A stretch of 64,000 bases of DNA from Curvibacter gracilis ATCC BAA-807 (GTDB taxonomy: Bacteria > Pseudomonadota > Gammaproteobacteria > Burkholderiales > Burkholderiaceae_C), in the NCBI RefSeq assembly GCF_000518645.1, contig NZ_KI912467.1, forward strand, positions 271,960 to 335,959, given 5' to 3'. The position numbers were made by a program, and so were the translations under genes. Positions 52,712 to 61,677 of the stretch are shown in pieces (positions within the stretch are counted from its first letter, which is position 1; every line of letters starts with the position of its first letter). Under the pieces are notes generated by a model. The model searched no databases. It was not told the origin of the DNA and saw nothing but the letters and a program-made list of their open reading frames with translations.

Positions 52712-53839
52712 ATGACTACTACAACAGACAAAGAATTCGAAAAAAACTTCGAAAAAGCATACCAAGAAAAAATGCCAAACTTCGAACAAAGCATTAATAT
52801 CGCAATAGTTGGCAAGGTGAGCTCTGGTAAAAGCTCTCTTCTCAACGCAATCCTGGATTGTCAACGAGAAGCACCGACCGCAGCAGTGGGAGCCAACTCA
52901 GGCGTAACAACCAAAGTTACAGCATACAAGCTTGATAAGAACGTCTTAATCATTGACTGCCCCGGCCTAGACGACGTCAGAGAAGAAAATAGCAATGAAA
53001 CCGTAAAATTCCTTTCTTCCATAGATCTCGGAATTTTTGTTGTAACAGGATCCGCAGACATTACTCAACAAAAGAACTTCGAGGATCTAAAAAAGAGCTC
53101 CCGAAATGTTCTTGTCATACTTAACAAAATTGACGAGTGGGATGACTTGGAAAGTTCAGAACTCGACAACGTAAAAAAACAATGGCAAGAAACCCTGGGG
53201 GTCAGAACTATTTATGGGGCGTGCACCAAAGGCTACGACCCAAAAATGAAGAAGACTGCCGCAATGGATTTGAGGGGGATAAAAGAGATACAAGATGATA
53301 TTTTCAAATTCCTCAACTCAGAAGGCAAAGCAATTCTCTTAGCAAGGCACTTAAAAAGCAAAGAGAATTTTGCAATTGGAATCATCGGCACAGCCCTTAT
53401 TGCCGTTGCTGGTGAGGCCTTCATTCCAGGCAGCGCAGCATACATAACGGCGACGCAGGTGATCGCCATCACATCATTGAATTACCTATACAAAGGTGAA
53501 GTACTTAGCAAATCTTCAGCCCTCGGCCTACTCCCAACTTTCGGCGGTCAATCGTTAGGAACAACTGCCTTTCTTTGGGCAAAATCATTTCTCCCTCCAA
53601 CGCTGGTCTTGGATGTGGCAGCAGCAGGGATTGCAGTCACAATCACATTCGCAATGCTCGGCACTGTCAAATGGATGTTTGAAAATGAGCACTCCCTTGA
53701 AGAAAAAGAATTACTCAAAACCGCATTCAACAATTTCAGCAAAATAGGTGAAGAACTTAAAAACATGTCTCCCGCTGACTTCAAGAACAAAGACAAGTTG
53801 CTTGCATTATTGGGTCGACTTTTAAGCAAGGCAGCATAA
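52712..53839 (+). CDS. AT-rich membrane GTPase 5 (YfjP/IRG-like)
   Basis: A 375-residue GTPase with G1 GKVSSGKSS (34-42), G3 DCPG (82-85) and G4 NKID (138-141), then two hydrophobic regions (about 219-258 and 297-320) that should enter a membrane, and a charged helical C-terminus. This layout resembles small immunity-related or YfjP-like GTPases more than true dynamins. Its codons are rich in AAA, GAA and AAT and clearly differ from the GC-rich neighbours, a sign of separate acquisition. A clear ribosome site is missing. It lies 313 bases after GTPase 4, so it may have its own promoter. Confidence 0.8.
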   Translation: MTTTTDKEFEKNFEKAYQEKMPNFEQSINIAIVGKVSSGKSSLLNAILDCQREAPTAAVGANSGVTTKVTAYKLDKNVLIIDCPGLDDVREENSNETVKFLSSIDLGIFVVTGSADITQQKNFEDLKKSSRNVLVILNKIDEWDDLESSELDNVKKQWQETLGVRTIYGACTKGYDPKMKKTAAMDLRGIKEIQDDIFKFLNSEGKAILLARHLKSKENFAIGIIGTALIAVAGEAFIPGSAAYITATQVIAITSLNYLYKGEVLSKSSALGLLPTFGGQSLGTTAFLWAKSFLPPTLVLDVAAAGIAVTITFAMLGTVKWMFENEHSLEEKELLKTAFNNFSKIGEELKNMSPADFKNKDKLLALLGRLLSKAA

Positions 53840-53890
53840 AATTTGCAATATTGATCAGCACATGCATTTATTAATCAATTAATGAAGGCC

Positions 53891-53913
53891 GCCACGATCG
53901 AAATAATCGTGGC
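53891..53913. terminator. Hairpin after GTPase 5
   Basis: GCCACGAT (53891-53898) and ATCGTGGC (53906-53913) form a perfect 8-bp stem with a 7-base loop, 52 bases after the GTPase 5 stop. There is no T-tract, so a terminator role is likely but not certain. Confidence 0.45.
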
Positions 53914-53979
53914 GCGCCACAAGCCAAGTGCAAACCCAGCCCTAAGCACTTCTACTTCATCCAAATATATTTAATCACC

Positions 53980-54180
53980 ATGCCGGTCCGCCCTCCCCCA
54001 AGCACCTACCAATGCCGATCATGTGGTTGGCAGCGGACCTTTTTCCCAAGAAGCGATTGCATGATGGCGGGGTTCGACTATGTGAAGGCCTGTCCGCGTT
54101 GCAAATCCGAGGATCTTGAGATCAAAGACAACTTGGCAACCCGGTTGACAGCACTCATTTGGAAATTGATGCGGCACTGA
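53980..54180 (+). CDS. Small zinc-ribbon protein
   Basis: A 66-residue protein with two CxxC knuckles: YQCRSCGW near the start and ACPRCKSED in the middle, with a basic helical end (ATRLTALIWKLMRH). It is probably a zinc-binding structural or nucleic-acid-binding protein. I do not recognise a named family. It reads in the same direction as the GTPases and is convergent with hsdS; whether it belongs to the GTPase locus is open. Confidence 0.6.
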   Translation: MPVRPPPSTYQCRSCGWQRTFFPRSDCMMAGFDYVKACPRCKSEDLEIKDNLATRLTALIWKLMRH

Positions 54181-54220
54181 AAATAAAAGCCAGGTTGCCA
54201 TCGCGAGACGGCTACCTGGC
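54181..54220 (-). terminator. Rho-independent terminator of the hsd operon
   Basis: On the minus strand GCCAGGTAGCC and GGCAACCTGGC form a stem with one mismatch around a 10-base loop, followed at once by TTTTATTT. It lies 36 bases after the hsdS stop. Confidence 0.7.
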
Positions 54221-54256
54221 CAACGGAGCATGGATTGAGATCTGCGACGGGGAGGG

Positions 54257-55630
54257 TTATACCGCCGTAACCTGCGTCGTCGTTTCCCCTTGCCTCTTCT
54301 TTGCGACCTTACCCGCAGGCCGCGCCTCAGCCAAGCGTTTGAGCAGTTCCGCCGCCGGCTCGTCATCCGGATCTTGCGGCACCAACTCGCCCCTGAAGGC
54401 TTTGGCGAGCAGAGAGGGCGTCAAGCGGGTGGCAGATGTCTGGGCGGCTTGAAGGCGGGCTTCGAGGCGATCGGCAAAAGCGAATAGAGTTTCAACTCGG
54501 CGAATGATTTCAGCCTGTTCATCTTTCGGCGGTAACTTCAATGGAAGCGCTCGTAAATCTTCTATATTTATCCCCGTGTATGCCACGCCTTTGGCAACTC
54601 CCGTCAACCAACGTTGGCAAGCCTCGCCAGCAATCCAAAACGCGATAAATTCAGAGATCGCCCATTTTTCGTCAATGGGAACCACTGCGACCTCGCGCGA
54701 AACATTCCAGCCAATCATGGCTGGACTTACAACTGCCACGCCACCTAGGGTCCCGCGAACATTCACGAGAACCTCACCCCCACGAAGCACGGTGCGCCCA
54801 TAATCCTCAGAAATCCTGGGATCAATTAACTTAATCCCATCGACTTCGAATCGTAGCCAACGAACATTGCTTGTGCGAAGACATGGAACACCACCTAGCG
54901 TTTCCTCACCTAATTTGACAACGCCATAAGTAATCACTCTATCTTTAACGCAGATGGCTTGAAGCGTTGTCTCAATTGCTTGAACAGAGCAATGTGTCTT
55001 ACGCCAATCCTCAGTCAATCGCCCCGAAGTCGCCGCAGCCAACACGGACTGCCGAAAACGTTTGAGCAAGGGGGTGATACGGGCCAGACGGACATTCACT
55101 GAATCGACGCGGGCCAGTACGAGGTCAAGTTTTTCGACGATGCGCTTTTGTTCTGCCTTTGGTGGTAATGAAATTTTTTCAGAGATGAATACATCTTTGG
55201 GGACGCGCTTCAACCCAACAGAGCCAGTCATAGAAACAGTTGCATGACGCCGAAACGCCTCCGAACTGAACCATGCCAACAGGTATTTCGCTTCTATAAG
55301 CTCAGAGGGTCTGAATACACAAAATTCACTGCTACCAGCACCTATTCCATTGGGTAAATTCGTGACAACTCCAGCCTTGCCATTTTCAAAACATGGAGTC
55401 ACTTTAGCCACAAGCACATCACCATTTTGAAAATGAGTATAAGTGCTTCGCACCTCGCCCCACGGGCGAATCTCGAACTTCAGAGCCTCTCGAAATCTGG
55501 TCCCCAACGCAGCCATCGGAACGAAGCCGCATGAAATTTCTGGATCAGAATTCGTTTTTGGATTGAATTGGCACAAATCAGCTACAGATGCGTGAACCCA
55601 TCCAAGAGGAAGTTGGCGTACCAAGTTCAT
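54257..55630 (-). CDS. hsdS: Type I restriction-modification specificity subunit
   Basis: Specificity subunit of 457 residues that chooses the DNA target for the HsdM/HsdR complex. Two target-recognition domains are separated by conserved helical spacers: SLPPKAEQKRIVEKLDLVLA after the first and KLPPKDEQAEIIRRVETLFA after the second. The recognition parts are AT-richer than the spacers, as usual for these exchangeable domains. The ATG overlaps the hsdM stop by 4 bases. The target sequence cannot be read from the protein. Confidence 0.95.
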   Translation of the reverse strand: MNLVRQLPLGWVHASVADLCQFNPKTNSDPEISCGFVPMAALGTRFREALKFEIRPWGEVRSTYTHFQNGDVLVAKVTPCFENGKAGVVTNLPNGIGAGSSEFCVFRPSELIEAKYLLAWFSSEAFRRHATVSMTGSVGLKRVPKDVFISEKISLPPKAEQKRIVEKLDLVLARVDSVNVRLARITPLLKRFRQSVLAAATSGRLTEDWRKTHCSVQAIETTLQAICVKDRVITYGVVKLGEETLGGVPCLRTSNVRWLRFEVDGIKLIDPRISEDYGRTVLRGGEVLVNVRGTLGGVAVVSPAMIGWNVSREVAVVPIDEKWAISEFIAFWIAGEACQRWLTGVAKGVAYTGINIEDLRALPLKLPPKDEQAEIIRRVETLFAFADRLEARLQAAQTSATRLTPSLLAKAFRGELVPQDPDDEPAAELLKRLAEARPAGKVAKKRQGETTTQVTAV

Positions 55631-57081
55631 GCCGCCTCACTCAGTTCAGCCAATATCCCCTCCAACTCCTCCAACGCCCCATTGAGTTCCGCCATGATCT
55701 CCTGCGCCAGCACCGCCGGCTCCGGCAGGTCCGCGGCGTCCTCGGCGTTCTCATCCTTGAGCCAGGCAATGTCTAGGCTGTCGCCCTTTTCGTCGCGAAT
55801 CCACTCACGGGTGAAGCAGCGCCAGCGGCCTTGTTCGCCCTGGTCGGTGCGGGGGCTCTGGCCGTTGGGGTCTTCGCCGTAGGCTTTTTTGAAGTCGTCG
55901 AAATGGGCGTGGGTCAGGGGGCTGCGCTTGCCAAACTTGGGGGCGTTGGCGCGCATGTCGTACACCCACACTTGGCAGGTGCTGCCGGTGGCGGCCTGGC
56001 TGGCTTTCTGGAAGAACAGCACATTGGTCTTCACGCCCTGGGCGTAAAAGATGCCGGTGGGCAGGCGCAGCACGGTGTGCAGGTGGCACTTGTCCATCAG
56101 GTCGCGGCGGATGTCGGCGCCCACGCCGGCTTCAAACAGCACGTTGTCGGGCAGCACCACGGCGGCGCGGCCGCCGTCTTTCAGGTGGCGCACGATGTGC
56201 TGCAAAAAGGCCAGTTGCTTGTTGCCGGTGGCAAAGGTCAGGTCGTCGCGGGTGGGGCCGCCGCCGCCGCGTGCCGTGCCAAAGGGCGGGTTGCTCAAGA
56301 TGATGTCGCTCTTGGGCAGTTGGCTGCCGGCGCTGCCCAGGGTGTTTCCCAGGTGCACCACGCCTTCGTTGTCGCCTTCCATGCCGTGCAGCAGGCAGTT
56401 CATCAAGGCCAGGCGGCGCGTGCCGCTGACCAGCTCCATGCCCAGAAAGGCCTTGTTGCGCTGAAACTGCCGGGCCTTGTCGTCCAGGTCAAACAGGTCG
56501 TCGGTCTGGTGTTTGATGTAGCGGTCGGCCGCGATCAGAAAGCCGCCGGTGCCGGCGGCGGGGTCTTGGATGGTCTCGCCGGCGCGGGGGTCCATCACGT
56601 CGATGATGGCGTCGATCAGTGGGCGGGGGGTGAAGTACTGGCCGGCACCACTCTTGGTTTCGTTGGCGTTTTTCTCCAGCAGGCCTTCGTAGAGGTCCCC
56701 CAGGCCGTCTTGCTCGGCGCTGAACCAGTCGATACCGTCCAGGCTTTTGATGAGCTGCTCCAGGTGGCGCGGCTCTTTGAGGCGGGTCTGGGCGTCGGCG
56801 TAGATGGCAGCAATCAGCGGGTCGGGGCTTTGCGACAGTTGCAGCAGCGTGGCCTTGTAGTGGTTGAGCAGGTTCAGGCCGCTCTTGCCGGTCAGCTCAG
56901 GCCAGCGGGCGTAGTCGGGCAGTTTGTGGGCCTGCAAGATGCCACTTTGGGTGTTCTCGTGCTCCATCTTGATGAACAGCAGCAGCACCAGCTCGGTCAC
57001 GTAGTCACTGTAGTTGATGCCGTCGTCACGCAAGACGTCGCAAAGGTTCCAGAGTTTCTGGACGATATCGGAGGTGCTCAT
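55627..57081 (-). CDS. hsdM: Type I restriction-modification methyltransferase subunit
   Basis: N6-adenine methyltransferase subunit of 484 residues. An N-terminal helical bundle precedes the SAM motif DPAAGTGG (173-180) and the catalytic NPPF (264-267). Both motifs are intact, so it should be active. It lies between hsdR and hsdS in the usual R-M-S order, 89 bases after hsdR and overlapping hsdS. It modifies host DNA at the site set by HsdS. Confidence 0.96.
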   Translation of the reverse strand: MSTSDIVQKLWNLCDVLRDDGINYSDYVTELVLLLFIKMEHENTQSGILQAHKLPDYARWPELTGKSGLNLLNHYKATLLQLSQSPDPLIAAIYADAQTRLKEPRHLEQLIKSLDGIDWFSAEQDGLGDLYEGLLEKNANETKSGAGQYFTPRPLIDAIIDVMDPRAGETIQDPAAGTGGFLIAADRYIKHQTDDLFDLDDKARQFQRNKAFLGMELVSGTRRLALMNCLLHGMEGDNEGVVHLGNTLGSAGSQLPKSDIILSNPPFGTARGGGGPTRDDLTFATGNKQLAFLQHIVRHLKDGGRAAVVLPDNVLFEAGVGADIRRDLMDKCHLHTVLRLPTGIFYAQGVKTNVLFFQKASQAATGSTCQVWVYDMRANAPKFGKRSPLTHAHFDDFKKAYGEDPNGQSPRTDQGEQGRWRCFTREWIRDEKGDSLDIAWLKDENAEDAADLPEPAVLAQEIMAELNGALEELEGILAELSEAA

Positions 57082-57170
57082 CGCTGGGGGTTGCTCAGGG
57101 GGCGGGGGTCAGAGGAAAGTAGAAAACGGCTTGGCACAAAGGCTGTTCTGGCATCTGGCAAGGCCGCCGG

Positions 57171-60100
57171 TCAGGCGGCATTCAACCACAGGGTTTCGGC
57201 CAGCGAGGCCATCACGGGGGCCAGTTGGCCACCCAAGACCTTGTCCAGGCCCTTGGCGCCGCCGGTGACGGTGAAGCTTTGGTTGATGAAGGTGTCGTCC
57301 AGCACCAGCTCGTGCGTGAGCTGCTTGGCCAGGCGGTCCAGCCATTTGAGCTGCACGGGGGTCCAGGCGTGCTGCTGGCGGATTTTGGACATGGCCTGCT
57401 GCACGCGCTGCTCAAACGGCAGCAAGGCCTCGCCAAGGGCAGCGCGACGGATGTGGGCGATGATGCCGGCGGCAATGTCCTGGTTGCTTTGGCTGCGCCA
57501 GGCCGATTGCAGGCTGGCCTCGTTGAAGCCGGCGCAGTCCAGCAGCAGGCGCACTTCTTTGAGCTGGGCGCGGGTCAGGTCTTTGGGGCGCTGCACCACC
57601 ACCGCCAGCGCGGCCGACTGGTTGATCTGCTCGCGTACAAAGCGGCCAAAGCTGTCCAGGTAGTCGTCGGGTTTGGCGTGGTAGCCCCAGCTTTGCTCGC
57701 GCGCCAGCAAGGCGTCGCTGTGGCTTGATAGCACGGGCATGTAGCGGGTGCCCCGCAGTTGCTGTACCTCGGCCAGCTGGGCCAGCAGACGGGTGTTGTG
57801 CTGCAAAAAGTCGGCGGCGGCCTGGGGGCCCTGCGCTTGCGCCAGCTGGTGCAGGTGCCGGTGCAGCTCTTGCGGGGGCACGCCCCATTGCTGCTCCAGC
57901 TCGGCCAGGCGCTGCTGCAAGGCCGGGCGCTTGTCGGCCTGGTGGTGCGCATCGCGCAGCACGCGCATCAGCTTCTGGTTCAGCTGGCCGAGCACATCGT
58001 GCGCGTGGGTGTGGCCGGCCACGCTGCCGGGCTCGGTATACGACTGGGGGTTGTTCAGCTCGTCCAGCAACTGCTCGACGGTGATGTGGGGGTCTTTGAC
58101 CAGGGGCTGCATGGTGTTCACCGCCTGCAGAGAGGCGTACAGGTCCACCGGGTCGTAAATGCGGAATACGGTCTTGCCGATCTCGTCGCACCGGCGGGTA
58201 GCGCGGCCGATCATCTGCTCGTACAAGATGCGCGACCGAACGCGGCGCATGAACACCAGGTTGCAGATCGGGGGCACGTCGATGCCCGTAGTCAACAGAT
58301 CGACCGTGATGGCGATGCTGGGCAAACGCTCGTTTTTGTAGCGACGTATCAACTGGTCGACCTTGTCCGAGGCACCGGTGATCTTCTCGACGGCGGCCTG
58401 GTTGTAGTCGTCGCCATACACGGCCTTGAAAGCCTCGTTGAGCAGGCGCTTGACCATGTCGGCGTGCGCATCGGTGGCGCAGAAGACCATGGTTTTTTCT
58501 TCGCCCAGGGGGTCAATCTCTTTGGCCAGTGCTTCGCAGATCACGCGGTTGAAGTCTTCGTTGATCACCCGGCGGTTGAAGCTCTCCAGCTCAAAATTGA
58601 GTTCGTCTTCGAGGGCCGAGGTTTCAATCTCGCCGGTGGCCAGGTTCAAGGCCTCCACTTCGGCACCTTTGTCGAAGTGAATGCCGTGCTGGCTCAGCAC
58701 GGTCTGGTAGCGGATGGGGGGCTCGTGGTCGATCAGCCAGTCATCGGCCACGGCCTCGCGGTACGAGTAGGTGAAGACGGGCTTGCCAAAAATCTCGGTG
58801 GTGTGGCGGGCCGGGGTGGCGGTAAGGCCGATCTTGACGGCATCAAAATAGTCCAGCACCCGGCGGTAGGTAGACAAGTACTGGGCCGGGTCACGCAGGG
58901 CCAGTTCGCCCTCGGTCATGTCCTGATCCAGCGCGTAGCCACGGTGGGCTTCGTCCACGATGATGCAATCGTAAGCATCGAGCGGGGGCGGGTTGTCGCT
59001 GCCAAAGATGCGCTTCACCATAGCCTGTACGGTGGCCACCTGCACCCGAGTTTCGGCCTCGGCGGCCATGTCGCCCAGGTCGGCGATGTTGTAGATACTG
59101 GACAGAGGCTGGTTCTGCTCCAGCGGGGCCTCGTTGAAGGCATCCATGGCCTGGTCGCCCAGGGCCGTGCGGTCCACCAGAAACAGAATGCGGCGAAAGC
59201 GCTCGGCCTTCAAAAAGCGGTACATCAGGCCGATGATGGTGCGGGTCTTGCCGGTGCCGGTGGCCATGGCCAGCAGGCAGTTGCGCTGGCCGGCGGCCAG
59301 TGCGGCCTCTACGCTGACGATGGCCTGTTGCTGGTAGTCGCGCACCCGCAGGTAGTCAAAGCCCTCTCGCTGCAGCCGGGCTTCGGCTTCGGCCTGGTTG
59401 CGCTTGAGCATGTCCAGCAGGCCTTGCGGCGAATGAAACCCTTGCAAGGGCTTGGCAAGGTTGGCGGGGTGGCGCGCATCGCGGTGCCAGGTGCCGCTGG
59501 CCTCAGGGCTTTGCTTGACCAGGGGGCGCCCGTTGCAGGAATACACAAAAGGCAGCTCAAAGTGCCCGCCCTTGCCGTCGGGCCAGGGCCCGCTGCGGCC
59601 CTCCACCTGCCAGGCGGGCTCGTGCCCGGCGTCGGGCTTGAAGCCGGCGGCATAGCGCTCGGCCTGGGCAATTTTGCCGGCCACGTTCACGTTCAGGCGC
59701 TTGGCCTCGACCGCGGCCACCGGGGTCAAGCCGGCAAACAGCAGGTAGTCAGCGCTTTGCTTGCCCTGGGTGGGCCATTCGGCAATAGCCAGGTTCTTGT
59801 GGCGCTCGGGGCGGGCGCCTTTGGCGTGGGTCAGGGCCAGGGTGTCGGCCTGCCAGCCCGCCTCAACCAGCATCTGGTCGATGATGAGCCGGGTGGCGGC
59901 CTCGTCCATCTGCACCTTTTGCGCGGCCTTGGCGGCGCGCTCGGCAAACTGGGCGTGGTCTTTGGCGCTGGTGGTATCGGGGGTGGCGTTGGCCTGCTTG
60001 AGTTGCTTGTCAAACTCGGCTTTCAGGCTGGCGTAGCGGGTGCTGGCCTCTTCGGCCAGGCTCTCGTACACGCTGCGCTCTTCTTGGGCACGCTGGGCCA

Positions 60101-60656
60101 TGTCGCGCTCTTGGGCCGCCTGCGCCTCCAGAAGGCGGGCCACTTCGGCCTGAGTGGCCTGCGCACTCTGGGCCTGTTGCAGATCGGTCTGCAGGGCCGT
60201 GATCTGTTGCTGCAGCGTGGCCAGCTTCTGGCTGGGGTCGTCGGGGTAGATGAAGGGGCCGGGCTTGAAGTCGGGGTTGTCACCAAAACTGCGGTGAAAC
60301 CACAGGGCCACCTCGCGCGCCACCTTCAGGGCCTCCAGCCCTTCTTTGTAGCCAATGTGGTGGTCGATCTGGTGGGCCGCATCGTTGCCCCGCGTGCGCA
60401 GCAGCTGAAACATCTGGCGCACCTGGGGGTCAAGCCGCAGACGCTGGTCCACCGCCCGCAGCAACTCGGCCTGCGTGGCCTGCACCAGCCTCAGGCCGAT
60501 GCGCGAAGCCACCTCTTGCGTCAGCGCCTCGGCCAACAGCCGCAGCTTGAGCACGCAACTGGCAGGGTCAAAGGGGTAGACCGTCTCGGCCGTGCGGCCC
60601 AGATCGGCCAGAAGCCGTGAATGGGTGGCCAGAAAACCGAAATTGCTGCTACTCAT
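57171..60656 (-). CDS. hsdR: Type I restriction endonuclease subunit (EcoEI-like)
   Basis: Restriction and translocation subunit of 1161 residues. An N-terminal DUF4145-like part (to about 120) and a coiled coil (about 140-225) precede the nuclease domain, where D303, E317 and K319 (ADYLLFAG, then AVEAKR) fit the PD-(D/E)xK pattern. The helicase motor has Walker A ATGTGKT (465-471) and DEAH at 568-571, then RATRRCDEIG. The C-terminal EcoEI-type domain ends the protein. All key residues are present. A long open frame antisense to it is a codon-bias shadow. Confidence 0.95.
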   Translation of the reverse strand: MSSSNFGFLATHSRLLADLGRTAETVYPFDPASCVLKLRLLAEALTQEVASRIGLRLVQATQAELLRAVDQRLRLDPQVRQMFQLLRTRGNDAAHQIDHHIGYKEGLEALKVAREVALWFHRSFGDNPDFKPGPFIYPDDPSQKLATLQQQITALQTDLQQAQSAQATQAEVARLLEAQAAQERDMAQRAQEERSVYESLAEEASTRYASLKAEFDKQLKQANATPDTTSAKDHAQFAERAAKAAQKVQMDEAATRLIIDQMLVEAGWQADTLALTHAKGARPERHKNLAIAEWPTQGKQSADYLLFAGLTPVAAVEAKRLNVNVAGKIAQAERYAAGFKPDAGHEPAWQVEGRSGPWPDGKGGHFELPFVYSCNGRPLVKQSPEASGTWHRDARHPANLAKPLQGFHSPQGLLDMLKRNQAEAEARLQREGFDYLRVRDYQQQAIVSVEAALAAGQRNCLLAMATGTGKTRTIIGLMYRFLKAERFRRILFLVDRTALGDQAMDAFNEAPLEQNQPLSSIYNIADLGDMAAEAETRVQVATVQAMVKRIFGSDNPPPLDAYDCIIVDEAHRGYALDQDMTEGELALRDPAQYLSTYRRVLDYFDAVKIGLTATPARHTTEIFGKPVFTYSYREAVADDWLIDHEPPIRYQTVLSQHGIHFDKGAEVEALNLATGEIETSALEDELNFELESFNRRVINEDFNRVICEALAKEIDPLGEEKTMVFCATDAHADMVKRLLNEAFKAVYGDDYNQAAVEKITGASDKVDQLIRRYKNERLPSIAITVDLLTTGIDVPPICNLVFMRRVRSRILYEQMIGRATRRCDEIGKTVFRIYDPVDLYASLQAVNTMQPLVKDPHITVEQLLDELNNPQSYTEPGSVAGHTHAHDVLGQLNQKLMRVLRDAHHQADKRPALQQRLAELEQQWGVPPQELHRHLHQLAQAQGPQAAADFLQHNTRLLAQLAEVQQLRGTRYMPVLSSHSDALLAREQSWGYHAKPDDYLDSFGRFVREQINQSAALAVVVQRPKDLTRAQLKEVRLLLDCAGFNEASLQSAWRSQSNQDIAAGIIAHIRRAALGEALLPFEQRVQQAMSKIRQQHAWTPVQLKWLDRLAKQLTHELVLDDTFINQSFTVTGGAKGLDKVLGGQLAPVMASLAETLWLNAA

Positions 60657-60754
60657 CCATCCCTCGCCTAGGCTGGTGCTTTTGAATCTTCTGCGGATGA
60701 TTCTACCGGCGGGTCAGGCCAGGCTCAGACAGACGGTAAAGCGCCCTGCCCTGC

Positions 60755-60892
60755 TCAAAGCCCATTGGCTTTCTCGCGCCGCACCCGCCATTCGGCATAG
60801 GCGTGGCTGCCCGCCAGCACCAGAGCACCCGCAGCGAATGCGATGGCGTAGGCGGCAAGTGATTCAAGGGGGGAACGTTGCTCGGTGAACAT
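60755..60892 (-). CDS. Small single-pass membrane protein
   Basis: A 45-residue protein, MFTEQRSPLESLAAYAIAF and onward, with one hydrophobic segment of about 20 residues followed by EWRVRREK. AGGAG lies 7 bases before the ATG at 60892, the best ribosome site in this part, which is the main reason to believe the gene. Function is unknown. It lies 98 bases upstream of hsdR on the same strand. Confidence 0.55.
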   Translation of the reverse strand: MFTEQRSPLESLAAYAIAFAAGALVLAGSHAYAEWRVRREKANGL

Positions 60893-61036
60893 GATGATCT
60901 CCTGGAAAGGGTTGAAAGGCGCAGCACCGCTCGGGCGGGGCTGCCTGTGCAGGCAAGGCCTGAACACCCAGGCATGGTGAGGGGATGTGCGACAGATGGT
61001 GTCGCAGCGGTGCGCGAAGCCTGCTTTTACTCCAGG

Positions 61037-61270
61037 GCCCGAGCGGCCCAATGAAATGATCAACTCGCGCAGAAAAGGGCCTTGCCTCACCTTTCAGCAA
61101 CTGGACGGGCTGTGGGCCAGAAACAGACATCCCTGCCGAATCGACTCGATGGCCCGCGCTGCAAGATCCAGCTTGCCGGTGACGCTTGCCAACTCTCGTT
61201 CGAGCAAAGGGTCGAACAACCTTTCCAGGTCATCAACGGCTTCGGGCTTCAATCTCGCCCGGCAACTCAG
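61037..61270 (-). pseudogene. RelE/ParE-type toxin, broken by a nonsense codon
   Basis: The frame that follows the antitoxin reads LSCRARLKPEAVDDLERLFD and later SIRQGCLFLAHSPSSC, then a TGA at 61094-61096, then KVRQGPFLRELIISLGRSG in the same frame. This is the ParE/RelE layout, in which C-R-K is expected at the stop: a single C to T change (CGA to TGA) explains it. The first codon is CTG where an ATG would be expected, and after LGRSG the similarity is lost. So the gene has at least three lesions and should give no active toxin. Confidence 0.65.
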
Positions 61271-61539
61271 GACGGCCTAGCCTTTCGGGCCTCCGCCAGT
61301 TTGGCCTCCAGCCTGGCGATGACGGAGGAAGGGGCGATGCCATCGCCCGCCGCGGCAGTCCGGTCGATGGCAGCGATACCGCGACGGAGGAACTCGGACT
61401 GAGGTTCGCAGCGTGTGATTTCCTGCCGAACAGCCGTTTCGGCGATGCACGCCAAGCTGTCGCCTTCATCAAGGGCTTGTTCGATTTCCTCACGAGATGC
61501 GGGATCGATGCAGGCAGGCGGGGTCGCGACGATTTTCAT
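61267..61539 (-). CDS. Antitoxin-like protein, partner of the broken ParE-type toxin
   Basis: A 90-residue acidic, helical protein (MKIVATPPACIDPASREEIE and onward) with a C-terminal GIAPSSVIARLEAKLAEARK segment like ParD/RelB-family antitoxins that wrap a RelE-type toxin. The ATG is at 61539. Its stop overlaps the first codons of the toxin relic by 4 bases, the usual coupling of such modules. The frame is intact while the toxin is not. Confidence 0.6.
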   Translation of the reverse strand: MKIVATPPACIDPASREEIEQALDEGDSLACIAETAVRQEITRCEPQSEFLRRGIAAIDRTAAAGDGIAPSSVIARLEAKLAEARKARPS

Positions 61540-61677
61540 GAAATGAACATAGCCCAGATGGGATCCATCAACAACACCCACAAAACGCCCGCTTGCCACT
61601 CTACCCTCAGCGACACACCCTGACGCAGCCCCGCGGATCATCCGTTGCACAACCACAAACAACGGACCGTCTCTCCA

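Noticed and set aside
57759-60620. A 953-codon open frame on the plus strand across hsdR
   Set aside because: It is the codon-bias shadow of hsdR, with low-complexity Leu/Gly/Val/His content and no domain.
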